From Bacillota bacterium (GTDB lineage: Bacteria; Bacillota; Bacilli; Bacillales_A; Planococcaceae): 64,000 bases of DNA. Position 1 is the first letter of the stretch. Each line of letters opens with the position of its first letter. Location: positions 3,443 to 67,442 of the forward strand of contig JAEXYZ010000042.1 in the NCBI GenBank assembly GCA_023405135.1, written 5' to 3'. Of the stretch, positions 54,089 to 62,019 are shown in pieces. A program made the position numbers and the translations under genes. The notes below the pieces were generated by a model that was not told the DNA's origin, searched no databases, and worked only from the letters and a program-made list of their open reading frames with translations.

Positions 54089-54586
54089 ATGAAATTATTA
54101 AACAGAATTATTGTACTAGTACTATTTGTCTTTTATATGTACGCATTACTTAGAATCATTCTATTTAAGTTCCGCTGGAGAGATATGGACTTTCTCTTGC
54201 ATCAACTTCAGAGGAATGTTGAGAACCCTGATATTCTCATGTACCAATTGCAAAGAGCGAATTTGATCCCGTTAAAAACGATATTCATTAATATTCAAAG
54301 TTTATCAGGATGGCATGATTTAAGTAATTTAGTTGGGAATATCGTAGCGTTCATACCATTTGGGATGTTTCTTTTATTATTGTTTAAAAATAAAAGGATA
54401 TCATTCATAGGTGTATTAGCTCTATCTTTGAGTTTAAGTTTATACTTGGAATGCTTACAGGTTGTTTTTTCTCTCGGAATTTTTGATGTGGATGACTTAA
54501 TACTAAACACCTTTGGAGGATTGCTTGGCTTTGGTGCTATGAAGCTTTATGACAAAACCTATAGTAAATTTATAGTAAATACATAA
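54089..54586 (+). CDS. vanZ: VanZ-like membrane protein
   Basis: A 165-residue protein with four or five membrane helices and the VanZ-family pattern NLVGNIVAFIPFGMFL (about 73-88) and FDVDDLILNTFGGLLGF (about 133-149). VanZ-like proteins give low-level teicoplanin resistance or other lipopeptide tolerance by an unknown mechanism. It follows vanY by 46 bases with AGGGA before the ATG, so both are one unit. Confidence 0.9.
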   Translation: MKLLNRIIVLVLFVFYMYALLRIILFKFRWRDMDFLLHQLQRNVENPDILMYQLQRANLIPLKTIFINIQSLSGWHDLSNLVGNIVAFIPFGMFLLLLFKNKRISFIGVLALSLSLSLYLECLQVVFSLGIFDVDDLILNTFGGLLGFGAMKLYDKTYSKFIVNT

Positions 54587-55140
54587 GTAATGTCGATAGA
54601 GATATTGTTTAAAACAACGAATTTAAAAATATCGAGGAAGGTGAAGCCGTACCATAAATAACAGGTTGTGGTTATTTTGCTAAACGGGAAACGAAACTAG
54701 AAACAACCGTCGTGGAGCAGCAATTATTCCTGAATTGAGTGCATTAATTGGGCAAGGAACAGAAAAGCTTCAAATATTATAAAAGGATGTTTCAATTGAA
54801 TTTAGAAAAAGCGTATTTTGATGGAGACTACTTCATTCGACAGAGAAAAGATAAGCCAAAATCTTAGGGTATTTCTAAAAATTGAAGACCCTTCAATAAA
54901 AATAAATTAATCTATTTGTAACAAATGTAGTAGTTATGTATTAATCTATAAAAATAAAAATCTGTCAATAGGTTTTCAGTGGCAAAATCATTTTTGTTTG
55001 GAATGTTTTATGAAAAAGTTTGTGAATAAACTCTTTATCTATTAGAGCTTCGGTTTAGTTTGTTTCTCCTTCCAGTTTATGGACCCTATATTACTAAAAA
55101 TGTACTGTAACATAGGTGTTGCAAAGAGGAGGAATAGAAA
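54587..55140. other. Intergenic region, no supportable gene
   Basis: Frames here are short and broken by stops; a stretch at about 54797-54865 (NLEKAYFDGDYFIRQ) looks protein-like but has no start or ribosome site and may be a remnant. The final part holds GAGGAGG before the CAP-family gene. Confidence 0.4.
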
Positions 55141-55962
55141 ATGAATAAAAAATGGTTAGCAACATCATTATGTGCAGTAACATTATTTGGTGCATCTTTT
55201 ACAACAGCAGGTGCAGCAAGTTTAAATAAAGAGGTTAAAAGTGAATCAAATTCTCATATTCAAGTAATGAAAGGCGATCAAATTCAAGGAATCGCTTTAA
55301 AAATAATCGATCAAATTGCATTATCAAATGGAGAATTCGATTTTAATAAATTCAAAGAATTAGCCAATAAAACGTTAAATGATCAAGCAGCACAAAAAGT
55401 AATTAAAGGTAAAAAAGTATATAAAGAAAATGCTTCTAAAGAAAATGTTTCTAAAGAAACGAGCACAAAAGCACCAGCAAAGTCAACAAATGTAACGAAC
55501 AGCAACAAAACAACAGCACCAACAAATTCAACGAACAAAGTAGAAGCACCAGCAAAAACACCTTCTACAAATGTGAGTCAATCAGTCTCTGAATTTGAGA
55601 AACAAGTAGTAGATTTAACAAATGCGGAACGTGCAAAAGCAGGTTTAAAAGCGCTTCAAATCTCGAATCCGTTAATGAATGTAGCGCAAGCAAAATCAGA
55701 AGATATGGCAAAAAATAATTATTTCTCACATACAAGCCCAACTTATGGAAGCCCATTTGATCAAATCAAAGCGGCAGGCATTTCATATCGTTCGGCAGGT
55801 GAAAATATTGCACAAGGTCAAAAAACACCTGAAGAGGTAGTCCAAGCATGGATGAATTCAGAAGGTCACCGTGCAAACATTTTAAACGGAAACTACACAC
55901 ATATCGGTGTTGGCTACGTGGCAAATGGTAACTACTGGACACAACAATTTATTCAACAATAA
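55141..55962 (+). CDS. Secreted CAP/SCP-domain protein (YkwD-like)
   Basis: A 273-residue exported protein: signal peptide (MNKKWLATSLCAVTLFGASF..., cleavage about AGAA, residue 28), a Lys/Thr/Ser-rich linker (about 85-145), then a CAP domain (about 150-272) with NAERAKAGLKAL, FSHTSP, AGENIAQGQ and WMNSEGHRANILNGNYTHIG. The His/Glu of the CAP cavity are present. Such proteins are wall- or spore-associated in Bacilli; the biochemical role is unknown. Confidence 0.9.
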   Translation: MNKKWLATSLCAVTLFGASFTTAGAASLNKEVKSESNSHIQVMKGDQIQGIALKIIDQIALSNGEFDFNKFKELANKTLNDQAAQKVIKGKKVYKENASKENVSKETSTKAPAKSTNVTNSNKTTAPTNSTNKVEAPAKTPSTNVSQSVSEFEKQVVDLTNAERAKAGLKALQISNPLMNVAQAKSEDMAKNNYFSHTSPTYGSPFDQIKAAGISYRSAGENIAQGQKTPEEVVQAWMNSEGHRANILNGNYTHIGVGYVANGNYWTQQFIQQ

Positions 55963-55984
55963 TGTAAGTTTCATAGAATATAAA

Positions 55985-56025
55985 AGATAGTCTCTAAGTC
56001 AACTGGCTTAAGACCATCTTTTTTT
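55985..56025 (+). terminator. Intrinsic terminator after the CAP gene
   Basis: AGAT-GTCT-TAAG (from 55985) pairs with CTTA-AGAC-ATCT (to 56019), with one mismatch and one bulge, followed by TTTTTTT. Confidence 0.75.
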
Positions 56026-56335
56026 GTATTAATTCCTGTTAGAGCAACCACGATTAGAAAGTTCGATAATTTATAAAAAGCCTGATATGGATATTGTTAA
56101 AAAACGATTTTTGCAAAGTGATTCTTTGTTCTTCAAACGAGCCAGATTGTAGAATCACATCTTTTTTGTGGATATATGTATAAATGTTTAGCTAGGATTG
56201 TGCGAGGCATGTTAGTGTAATAAGGAATTTTTAGTGTCCCTCCATGTCAAGAAGGATTTTCACTGTGTATTCTTGAATAGCTAGTTTATAAGTGATATTT
56301 TTCTCTTAATTAACATTGTGAATGGAGTTATGGAT
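56026..56335. other. Intergenic region, one hairpin
   Basis: GTGATTCT (56118-56125) and AGAATCAC (56151-56158) form an 8-base stem followed by ATCTTTTTTG, like a stray terminator. No gene seen. Confidence 0.4.
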
Positions 56336-56797
56336 ATGGGTACGATTGAATATCGTTTGGAAAAGTTAGGATTGGCATTACCTGAGGCTGTTGCCCCTTT
56401 GTATAGTTATGTTCCCGTTATGATTCATAATGGAGTGGCTTATATTAGTGGACAAGTTCCTAGGATTAATGGTGAAGTTCCTTATCCAGGTAAAGTGGGC
56501 AGAGATGTTACAATCGAGCAGGCTCAGGAACTTGCTGAGTTATGTGTGTTAAAAGGTCTAAGCAGTTTAAAAGCAGCAATCGGCAGCCTTGATAATGTGG
56601 AGCAAGTTTTAAAAGTAACTGGCTACGTACAAACTGCACCGGGGTTTTATGAACCTTCTAAAGTCCTTGATGCCGCCTCTGAATTACTTGAGAAGATATT
56701 TGGAAAAAAAGGGCTTCATGCTCGCTCAGCGGTTGGAATAGCAGAACTTCCTAGCAACACACCAATTGAGATTGATTTTATTATTGCAGTTAAATAA
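56336..56797 (+). CDS. RidA-family enamine/imine deaminase-like protein
   Basis: A 153-residue YjgF/YER057c/UK114 protein of the larger (about 150) subgroup, with YISGQVPRINGEV (about 38-50), KVTGYVQTAPGFYE (about 98-111), and the Arg of HARSAVGIAELP (about 133). RidA proteins hydrolyse reactive enamines such as 2-aminoacrylate, released by PLP dehydratases. The next gene is exactly such a dehydratase, 14 bases away. I take the ATG at 56336 (GGAG 9 bases upstream) over the GTG at 56318. Confidence 0.88.
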   Translation: MGTIEYRLEKLGLALPEAVAPLYSYVPVMIHNGVAYISGQVPRINGEVPYPGKVGRDVTIEQAQELAELCVLKGLSSLKAAIGSLDNVEQVLKVTGYVQTAPGFYEPSKVLDAASELLEKIFGKKGLHARSAVGIAELPSNTPIEIDFIIAVK

Positions 56798-56811
56798 GAG
56801 GGATAAAAAAC

Positions 56812-57765
56812 ATGATTACTTTAAAAGATGTGAAAGATGGCAGAGAACGAATTCGCGATATAGCGTATGTAACACCAATTTTACAATCAGAACAACTCTC
56901 TAAAATATGTGGAAATCAAATATTTTTAAAATCAGAGCATTTACAAAAAACAGGTTCATTTAAAATACGAGGAGCAAGTAATAAAGTCATTCATGCGATT
57001 GAAAATGGCGCGAAGTTTGTAACTGCAGCATCATCAGGTAATCACGGTCAAGCCGTTGCTTATGTTGCAAATAAATACGGAGTTCCTGCAACCATTGTAG
57101 TGCCTGAAAATGTTAGTAAGTGTAAAGTTAACGCAATCGAGGCTTATGATGGCAATGTGGAAATGTGCGGGACTACTTCTGGAGAACGTATACCAAGAGC
57201 ACAGGCGATTGCAGATCAAGAAAACGGTGTTTACATTCCTCCTTATGACGATTCATTCATTATGGCAGGGCAAGGAACGATTGGATTAGAAATTTTGGAA
57301 CAGGTAGAGAATGTTGATGCAATCATTGTCCCGATTGGTGGAGGTGGACTTATATCGGGTATCTTAACAGCCATTAAAGAAACGAACCCGAAAATAAAAG
57401 TAATTGGGGTAGAGCCTGAGCTTGCTAATGATACATACCTATCATTACAAAATAAAAAAATCACTACAATTCCCGCAAGTATGACCATTGCGGACGGATT
57501 AAGAACTAACCAGCCCGGTGACCTAACATTCCCTGTCCTTATGAAATATTTAGATGATATTGTCCTAGTAAGTGAAGATGAAATTCGTCAGTCTTTTAGT
57601 TTCGTCATGGAACGTACGAAACAACTAATCGAAACATCATCAGCTACAACGATCGCAGCAGCTATGTTCAATAAACTAAACATTCAAGGTAAAAACGTTG
57701 TAGCTGTTATCTCTGGTGGAAATGTGGACTTAGACAAAGTTCATCAATTCATTGTAAATAGTTAG
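56812..57765 (+). CDS. Threonine/serine dehydratase (catabolic type)
   Basis: A 317-residue fold-type II PLP enzyme that deaminates threonine (or serine) to 2-oxobutyrate (pyruvate). PLP lysine in GSFKIRGASNK (K about 46), SSGNHGQAVAYVA (about 74-86), and the phosphate-binding GGGGLISG (about 176-183). It has no C-terminal ACT regulatory domain, so it is the TdcB-like, not the feedback-regulated IlvA form. RidA just upstream would clear its enamine intermediate. Confidence 0.93.
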   Translation: MITLKDVKDGRERIRDIAYVTPILQSEQLSKICGNQIFLKSEHLQKTGSFKIRGASNKVIHAIENGAKFVTAASSGNHGQAVAYVANKYGVPATIVVPENVSKCKVNAIEAYDGNVEMCGTTSGERIPRAQAIADQENGVYIPPYDDSFIMAGQGTIGLEILEQVENVDAIIVPIGGGGLISGILTAIKETNPKIKVIGVEPELANDTYLSLQNKKITTIPASMTIADGLRTNQPGDLTFPVLMKYLDDIVLVSEDEIRQSFSFVMERTKQLIETSSATTIAAAMFNKLNIQGKNVVAVISGGNVDLDKVHQFIVNS

Positions 57766-57855
57766 AAGTGACTTCATAAGAATAGACTAAATTATCTTTA
57801 TTAAAATAATGGGGCGATAGTTACACAAGCGTAGAATTTAGACTTCTACATTCGG

Positions 57856-57886
57856 GCGACATTCTTCAATAACGAAGATCGCTTTT
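57856..57886 (+). terminator. Terminator after the dehydratase gene
   Basis: GCGA-TCTTC (57856-57867) pairs with GAAGA-TCGC (57874-57882), loop AATAAC, then TTTTCCC. Confidence 0.65.
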
Positions 57887-57913
57887 CCCTTCTACAGTAA
57901 CAACGCAGTTTAA

Positions 57914-57948
57914 AAAACACCGACTAGGTGAATTAGTCGGTGTTTCGT
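57914..57948. terminator. Bidirectional terminator between dehydratase and cat
   Basis: AAACACCGACTA (57914-57925) pairs with TAGTCGGTGTTT (57933-57944). It serves the cat gene on the minus strand and also has T residues on the plus side. Confidence 0.85.
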
Positions 57949-57955
57949 TTACTAT

Positions 57956-58606
57956 TTACTCAAGAAACCCTAAGGGATTATCTACAAGAGTCTGAAATTT
58001 ATCCATAAAAAGAGCTGCGTGGTAACCATCACAGACAGAATGATGAACCTGTAAAGATATAGGCAAATAAATATTACTGTTTTTATTAATGAATCCACCA
58101 GCAGTGACTATTGGTAATAAGTAATTTAAGTTATTATTCACGTTTAAGTTAAAACCAGTAAAGGAAGTCCATGGAATCATAGAAATGTTAACAACATTTT
58201 CAGGTATTGGAGTTTTAGGAAACATTTTTCCTGTACCATTGTACAGTTCGGCTTCGAAAACATAGTTGTCATAAAACTTTTTAAAACCTTCATCTGTATT
58301 TGTAGAAATAGAGGAAAACAATTCTGATTTCTTATCAAAGATAGTATACATAGGAACTAGCTTATCCCAGTATCCAAACTCTCCCTCTGAATTAAAGTTC
58401 ATTCTATAATTTTTATGTGAATTTACAACATAAGTAACTAAAAAGATGAATACAGGATAGAATTTATATCCTTTTTCTTTTGTCACTTTATATAGCTCAG
58501 TAATATCAATATTTTTGGTGATGCTAAAGTTCGTTTGTTGGTTTAAGAAATGATTGAAAATTTCTTTTCGTTCCCAAGTGTATATATCAATTTTATTAAA
58601 TGCCAT
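57956..58606 (-). CDS. catA: Type A chloramphenicol O-acetyltransferase
   Basis: A 216-residue CAT that acetylates chloramphenicol with acetyl-CoA. The catalytic His motif VHHSVCDGYHAALF (about 188-201; HHxxxDG), NISMIPWTSFTGFNLN (about 139-154) and the N-terminal FNKIDIYTWERK-like segment are typical; length is normal. GGAGG lies 10 bases before the ATG but inside a hairpin (see below). Resistance by this gene is probably inducible. It is divergent from the small gene at 58812. Confidence 0.94.
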   Translation of the reverse strand: MAFNKIDIYTWERKEIFNHFLNQQTNFSITKNIDITELYKVTKEKGYKFYPVFIFLVTYVVNSHKNYRMNFNSEGEFGYWDKLVPMYTIFDKKSELFSSISTNTDEGFKKFYDNYVFEAELYNGTGKMFPKTPIPENVVNISMIPWTSFTGFNLNVNNNLNYLLPIVTAGGFINKNSNIYLPISLQVHHSVCDGYHAALFMDKFQTLVDNPLGFLE

Positions 58607-58616
58607 CTTCTAAACG

Positions 58617-58652
58617 CCTCCTAAAATTTAAATACTATATAATTTTAGAAGG
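58617..58652 (-). promoter_or_regulatory. RBS-sequestering hairpin of cat (translational attenuator)
   Basis: On the minus strand CCTTCTAAAATT (58652-58641) pairs with AATTTTAGGAGG (58628-58617), one G-U. The right arm includes the AGGAGG ribosome site of cat; the left arm overlaps the end of the leader frame. A ribosome stalled on the leader would open the stem. Confidence 0.88.
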
Positions 58653-58674
58653 CTAAATTGTCAGCTTTTTTCAT
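58645..58674 (-). CDS. catL: cat leader peptide MKKADNLAF
   Basis: A nine-codon frame with AAAGGAATG upstream, ending 38 bases before the cat start. Chloramphenicol-inducible cat genes of Gram-positives have leaders of this size and position whose stalled ribosome exposes the cat ribosome site. The peptide resembles the pC194-type leader only at its start (MKK). The stop codon lies inside the hairpin arm. Confidence 0.8.
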   Translation of the reverse strand: MKKADNLAF

Positions 58675-58811
58675 CAGCTTCATTCCTTTACTTAGAATAA
58701 GTCGATTATAACAAATTATGAAAATGTAGGGGACTTCTAAAATCTGTAACAATTGTAGAAATTATTAATAATAAAATGCGAATCGAGTATATAAGAAAGT
58801 AGAAGATAATT

Positions 58812-59063
58812 ATGCAAAGAAGGAAAGATTTAGAGGAATTTCTGCTACAGTGTATTGAAAAATACGATACTAATTTAAAATTTGTTATCAATGATTTAGA
58901 GAACGCGAATTTTGAGACTATAGAAAAATTACAGGATATCGTTAGTGATGAATTAAATAAGGATGGCTTCGAACAAAAATATGAACCTTCAGCGTATGGT
59001 TTAAAATTAGAGGATTTAATCGATTATTTAGGAAACTTTTATCCTGAAGATGACGGACAATGA
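58812..59063 (+). CDS. Small acidic hypothetical protein
   Basis: An 83-residue, acidic protein (MQRRKDLEEFLLQCIEKYDT...), with predicted helices and a C-terminal YPEDDGQ. Possibly a regulatory or immunity-like protein, but no family is recognised. The ribosome site is weak (GTAGAAGAT). A hairpin AGCTATTCAGA / TCTGAACAGCT (about 59093-59122) follows. Confidence 0.5.
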   Translation: MQRRKDLEEFLLQCIEKYDTNLKFVINDLENANFETIEKLQDIVSDELNKDGFEQKYEPSAYGLKLEDLIDYLGNFYPEDDGQ

Positions 59064-59128
59064 ATTTTTAGGAACTGTTTCGTTAAAAAGAAAAGCTATT
59101 CAGAGTTTTTTCTGAACAGCTCTCCAGT

Positions 59129-59746
59129 TTAAAGAAACGCATAAATAACAACAATAATGATGAAAATTGGTGTGAGCAATAATAGCAACAGTAAACTCGA
59201 AAGCAACAAGCTGAAAAAGGACTTCCAATTTGAAATATTATGTACTTCGGAAACGATTGGAATTGCAATAACGAAACACCAAATAGAAAGAATGGTATTT
59301 AATACAAGATCAATTATTGGAAGGTAGAATTTTCCATCTTTATATTCGAAAAATAAACTAGTTGGTTCGATTAACAGCCATAAAATATAAAAAGGAATTA
59401 TAAAAGCGTATGGTATGTTAAATAAAGAAATTGATTTAAAAATGTCTTTATAAGTTCCAGTACCTTTAAATAATTTTCCAAAAAGCCACAATTCTAAAGC
59501 ATATAAAGCATTTAAGAGAAGGCCGAAAATCGGTGAACATACAATGACTAGTAAGATAATTCCCCACATAGGGAGGCTAGGGTAAAGTTCACTATCGACT
59601 AAAAGTGATAACAATAGCCCTATAAAACCTACACTTATTACAATCATTGTGTAAAGTAGACTTTTATTTTCGATTACATAACGTGTTGTTCTTCTCGGAT
59701 GTATCCATACAGAAAGAAATGGATTCAGTTTTTCAAAAGGTGTCAA
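59129..59746 (-). CDS. YIP1-family multi-pass membrane protein
   Basis: A 205-residue protein with five or six membrane helices and the N-terminal signature NPFLSVWIHPRRTTRYVIE, typical of bacterial Yip1-domain proteins. A large loop with EYKDGKFYLP lies between helices 4 and 5. The function is unknown; such proteins in Bacilli are membrane-permease-like. GGAGGAAT precedes the start. Confidence 0.82.
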   Translation of the reverse strand: MTPFEKLNPFLSVWIHPRRTTRYVIENKSLLYTMIVISVGFIGLLLSLLVDSELYPSLPMWGIILLVIVCSPIFGLLLNALYALELWLFGKLFKGTGTYKDIFKSISLFNIPYAFIIPFYILWLLIEPTSLFFEYKDGKFYLPIIDLVLNTILSIWCFVIAIPIVSEVHNISNWKSFFSLLLSSLLLLLLLTPIFIIIVVIYAFL

Positions 59747-59845
59747 AGCGTTAATTCCTCCTATAATAATAGTAATAATAAAATTAAACTATTATATAGA
59801 AAATTTATAAACTTTTACAAAAGTAGAAAATGAAGCGTATTAATG

Positions 59846-59920
59846 TCATTTTGAAACGGCAACTTGTATCTGACTCTTCGTTTTCGGTACAGATAAATTC
59901 GACGAAGGAACGAAGATAGG
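59846..59920. repeat. Interspersed ~75-bp intergenic repeat, copy B
   Basis: Aligned to 35725-35800: TCATTT, AACGGC, CTTGTATC, GAC, CTT, TACAGATAAATT, ACGAAG in the same order and spacing. A 15-pair hairpin follows directly (59919-59955). Confidence 0.7.
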
Positions 59921-59955
59921 GGATATACAGAAATCTTTACTTTCTGTGTATCCCC
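59919..59955. terminator. 15-pair hairpin downstream of gdhA
   Basis: GGGGATATACAGAAA (59919-59933) pairs with TTTCTGTGTATCCCC (59941-59955), one G-U, loop TCTTTAC. It may end gdhA transcription on the minus strand, though a T-run is missing. Confidence 0.6.
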
Positions 59956-60002
59956 TATAAAAACACCCCTATATTTAACCCCTTAATTTGAAAACGTAAA
60001 AA

Positions 60003-61376
60003 TTAATAAACTCCCTCAGAAATCATACCATTTGCAACTTTAACAAAACCAGCGATGTTTGAACCAACAACTAAGTTGCCAGGGTGACCATAATTTTCAG
60101 CAGCTGTTTTACTTTCGATATAAATAGTTTTCATAATCTCATGAAGCTTTTCATCTACTTCATTAAATGACCAATAGTCGCGTCCTGAATTTTGTGCCAT
60201 TTCTAGGGCAGATACAGCAACACCACCAGCATTAGCAGCTTTTGCAGGACCGAATAAAACACCATTTTCTAAGAAGATGTTAATCGCTTCTAGGTTAGAT
60301 GGCATATTTGCACCTTCTGCAACAACTTTTACGCCATTTGCTACTAGTGTGCGAGCTGACTCACCATCAATTTCATTTTGAGTTGCACATGGTAAAGCAA
60401 TGTCGCATGGAATCGTCCAAATATTCGTGCATCCTTCTGTATAAGTTGCATTAGGTCGATAATCTATATAAGTACTAATGCGATCACCTTTTACTTCTTT
60501 AATTTCTTTCATAACTTTTAGGTCAATTCCTTCTGGATCGTAAATATATCCGTTTGAGTCAGAGCATGCAACAACTTTTGCACCGAAATGCTGTGCTTTT
60601 TCAATTGCATAAATTGCAACGTTTCCTGAACCAGATACAACAACTGTTTTATTTAAGAAAGATTGTTTTGCATCTTGAAGCATTTGCTCTACAAAATAAA
60701 CTAAACCATAGCCAGTTGCTTCTTTACGAGCTAGAGATCCACCGTAGCGAGGTTGCTTTCCTGTTAAAACACCAGCTTCATATGCACCGCGAATTCGTTT
60801 ATATTGTCCAAATAGGTAGCCGATTTCTCTTCCACCAACACCAATATCGCCAGCAGGAACATCGACATCTGGGCCGATATGACGGTATAATTCAGTCATG
60901 AAAGCTTGACAGAAGCGCATAATTTCTGAATCAGATTTTCCCTTCGGATCAAAATCTGAACCACCTTTGCCACCGCCGATCGGTAAACCAGTTAATGAGT
61001 TTTTGAAAATTTGTTCAAAGGCTAAAAATTTCATAATCGATTCATTTACCGTTGGATGGAAGCGTAAGCCACCTTTATAAGGGCCTACAACATTATTAAA
61101 TTGTACACGGTAGCCACGATTTACTTGAACATTATTTTGATCGTCTTGCCAAGTAACGCGGAATGAAATAATACGATTTGGTTCTACGATTCGAGATAAA
61201 ATATTATGTTGAATATATTCTGGATGCTTTTCAAAAACAGGTACTAATGAATAAAAGATTTCTTCCACAGCTTGTAAGAATTCTAATTGGTGACCATTTT
61301 TTAATTTAAGCTGTTCAAATACTGAATTTATATAGTTTTGTGCAGCTGATTCTGCATTTATTACATCTGTCGTCAT
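60003..61376 (-). CDS. gdhA: Glutamate dehydrogenase (hexameric, NADP-type)
   Basis: A 457-residue glutamate dehydrogenase that assimilates ammonia onto 2-oxoglutarate. The substrate-binding KGGLRFHPTVN (about 107-117) and GGGKGGSDFDPKG (about 138-150), with the catalytic Lys, and the Rossmann GSGNVAIYAIEKA (about 246-258) are present. The length of about 450 and the N-terminal layout match the NADP-dependent anabolic group, unlike the 420-residue RocG/GudB. GGGGGTAAC lies before the ATG. Confidence 0.93.
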   Translation of the reverse strand: MTTDVINAESAAQNYINSVFEQLKLKNGHQLEFLQAVEEIFYSLVPVFEKHPEYIQHNILSRIVEPNRIISFRVTWQDDQNNVQVNRGYRVQFNNVVGPYKGGLRFHPTVNESIMKFLAFEQIFKNSLTGLPIGGGKGGSDFDPKGKSDSEIMRFCQAFMTELYRHIGPDVDVPAGDIGVGGREIGYLFGQYKRIRGAYEAGVLTGKQPRYGGSLARKEATGYGLVYFVEQMLQDAKQSFLNKTVVVSGSGNVAIYAIEKAQHFGAKVVACSDSNGYIYDPEGIDLKVMKEIKEVKGDRISTYIDYRPNATYTEGCTNIWTIPCDIALPCATQNEIDGESARTLVANGVKVVAEGANMPSNLEAINIFLENGVLFGPAKAANAGGVAVSALEMAQNSGRDYWSFNEVDEKLHEIMKTIYIESKTAAENYGHPGNLVVGSNIAGFVKVANGMISEGVY

Positions 61377-61548
61377 TATGTTACCCCCAAATTTTGTTGA
61401 TGAATGTATATTATTATGATTTTTCTAACAATTCAATAAAAGATTTTACTTACATTTCGTTCACATATTCATGTTAGGATTGAAATTGAAGAAAAAAGTT
61501 ATTTTAATATAACAAAAATAGGTATATTTTATTCGGAGGTGAAGGGTT

Positions 61549-62019
61549 ATTTTACAGCTATTAATAGATGCAGATGCATGTCCCGTTATTGATTTGGCGC
61601 TGTTTGTATCATCTCAATATGAGATTAAACCAATCTTATTTTGCGATACTTCACATGCGATCGAAAGGGAAAATGCAATAACAATTACAGTGCCAAAAGG
61701 ACCCGATTCAGTTGATTTTAAGCTAGTTAATGCTGTTTTAAAGTTCGATATTGTCATTACACAAGATTATGGATTAGCGGCAATGTGTTTAGCGAAAGGT
61801 GCCTTTGTCATTGATCAAAATGGAAGAGAAATGACATCGGACAACATAGATCAGCTTCTTACATTTCGATTTGAAAGTGCAAAATTTAGACGGGCAGGTG
61901 GGCGAACAAAAGGTCCGAAAAAACGTACGGAAAAAAATAATATTTCCTTTGAAATGAATTTTCGACAAATTTGTGAACGAGCGATTTTAGCTAAGGAAAA
62001 GGGGGATAAAATGTCATGA
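61549..62019 (+). CDS. UPF0178 (YaiI/YqxD) family protein, apparent AUU start
   Basis: The family's conserved N-terminus LLIDADACPV is present at 61555-61590 in a frame that has no ATG, GTG or TTG before it after the in-frame TGA at 61540. GGAGGTGA (61535-61542) lies 6 bases before an ATT at 61549, the only plausible start. The TTG at 61594 would remove the motif. The product (156 residues) also has VITQDYGLAAM and RAGGRTKGPKKRT. The family resembles PIN-like nucleases by fold; the role is unknown. It overlaps dsdA by 4 bases. Confidence 0.82.
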   Translation: MLQLLIDADACPVIDLALFVSSQYEIKPILFCDTSHAIERENAITITVPKGPDSVDFKLVNAVLKFDIVITQDYGLAAMCLAKGAFVIDQNGREMTSDNIDQLLTFRFESAKFRRAGGRTKGPKKRTEKNNISFEMNFRQICERAILAKEKGDKMS

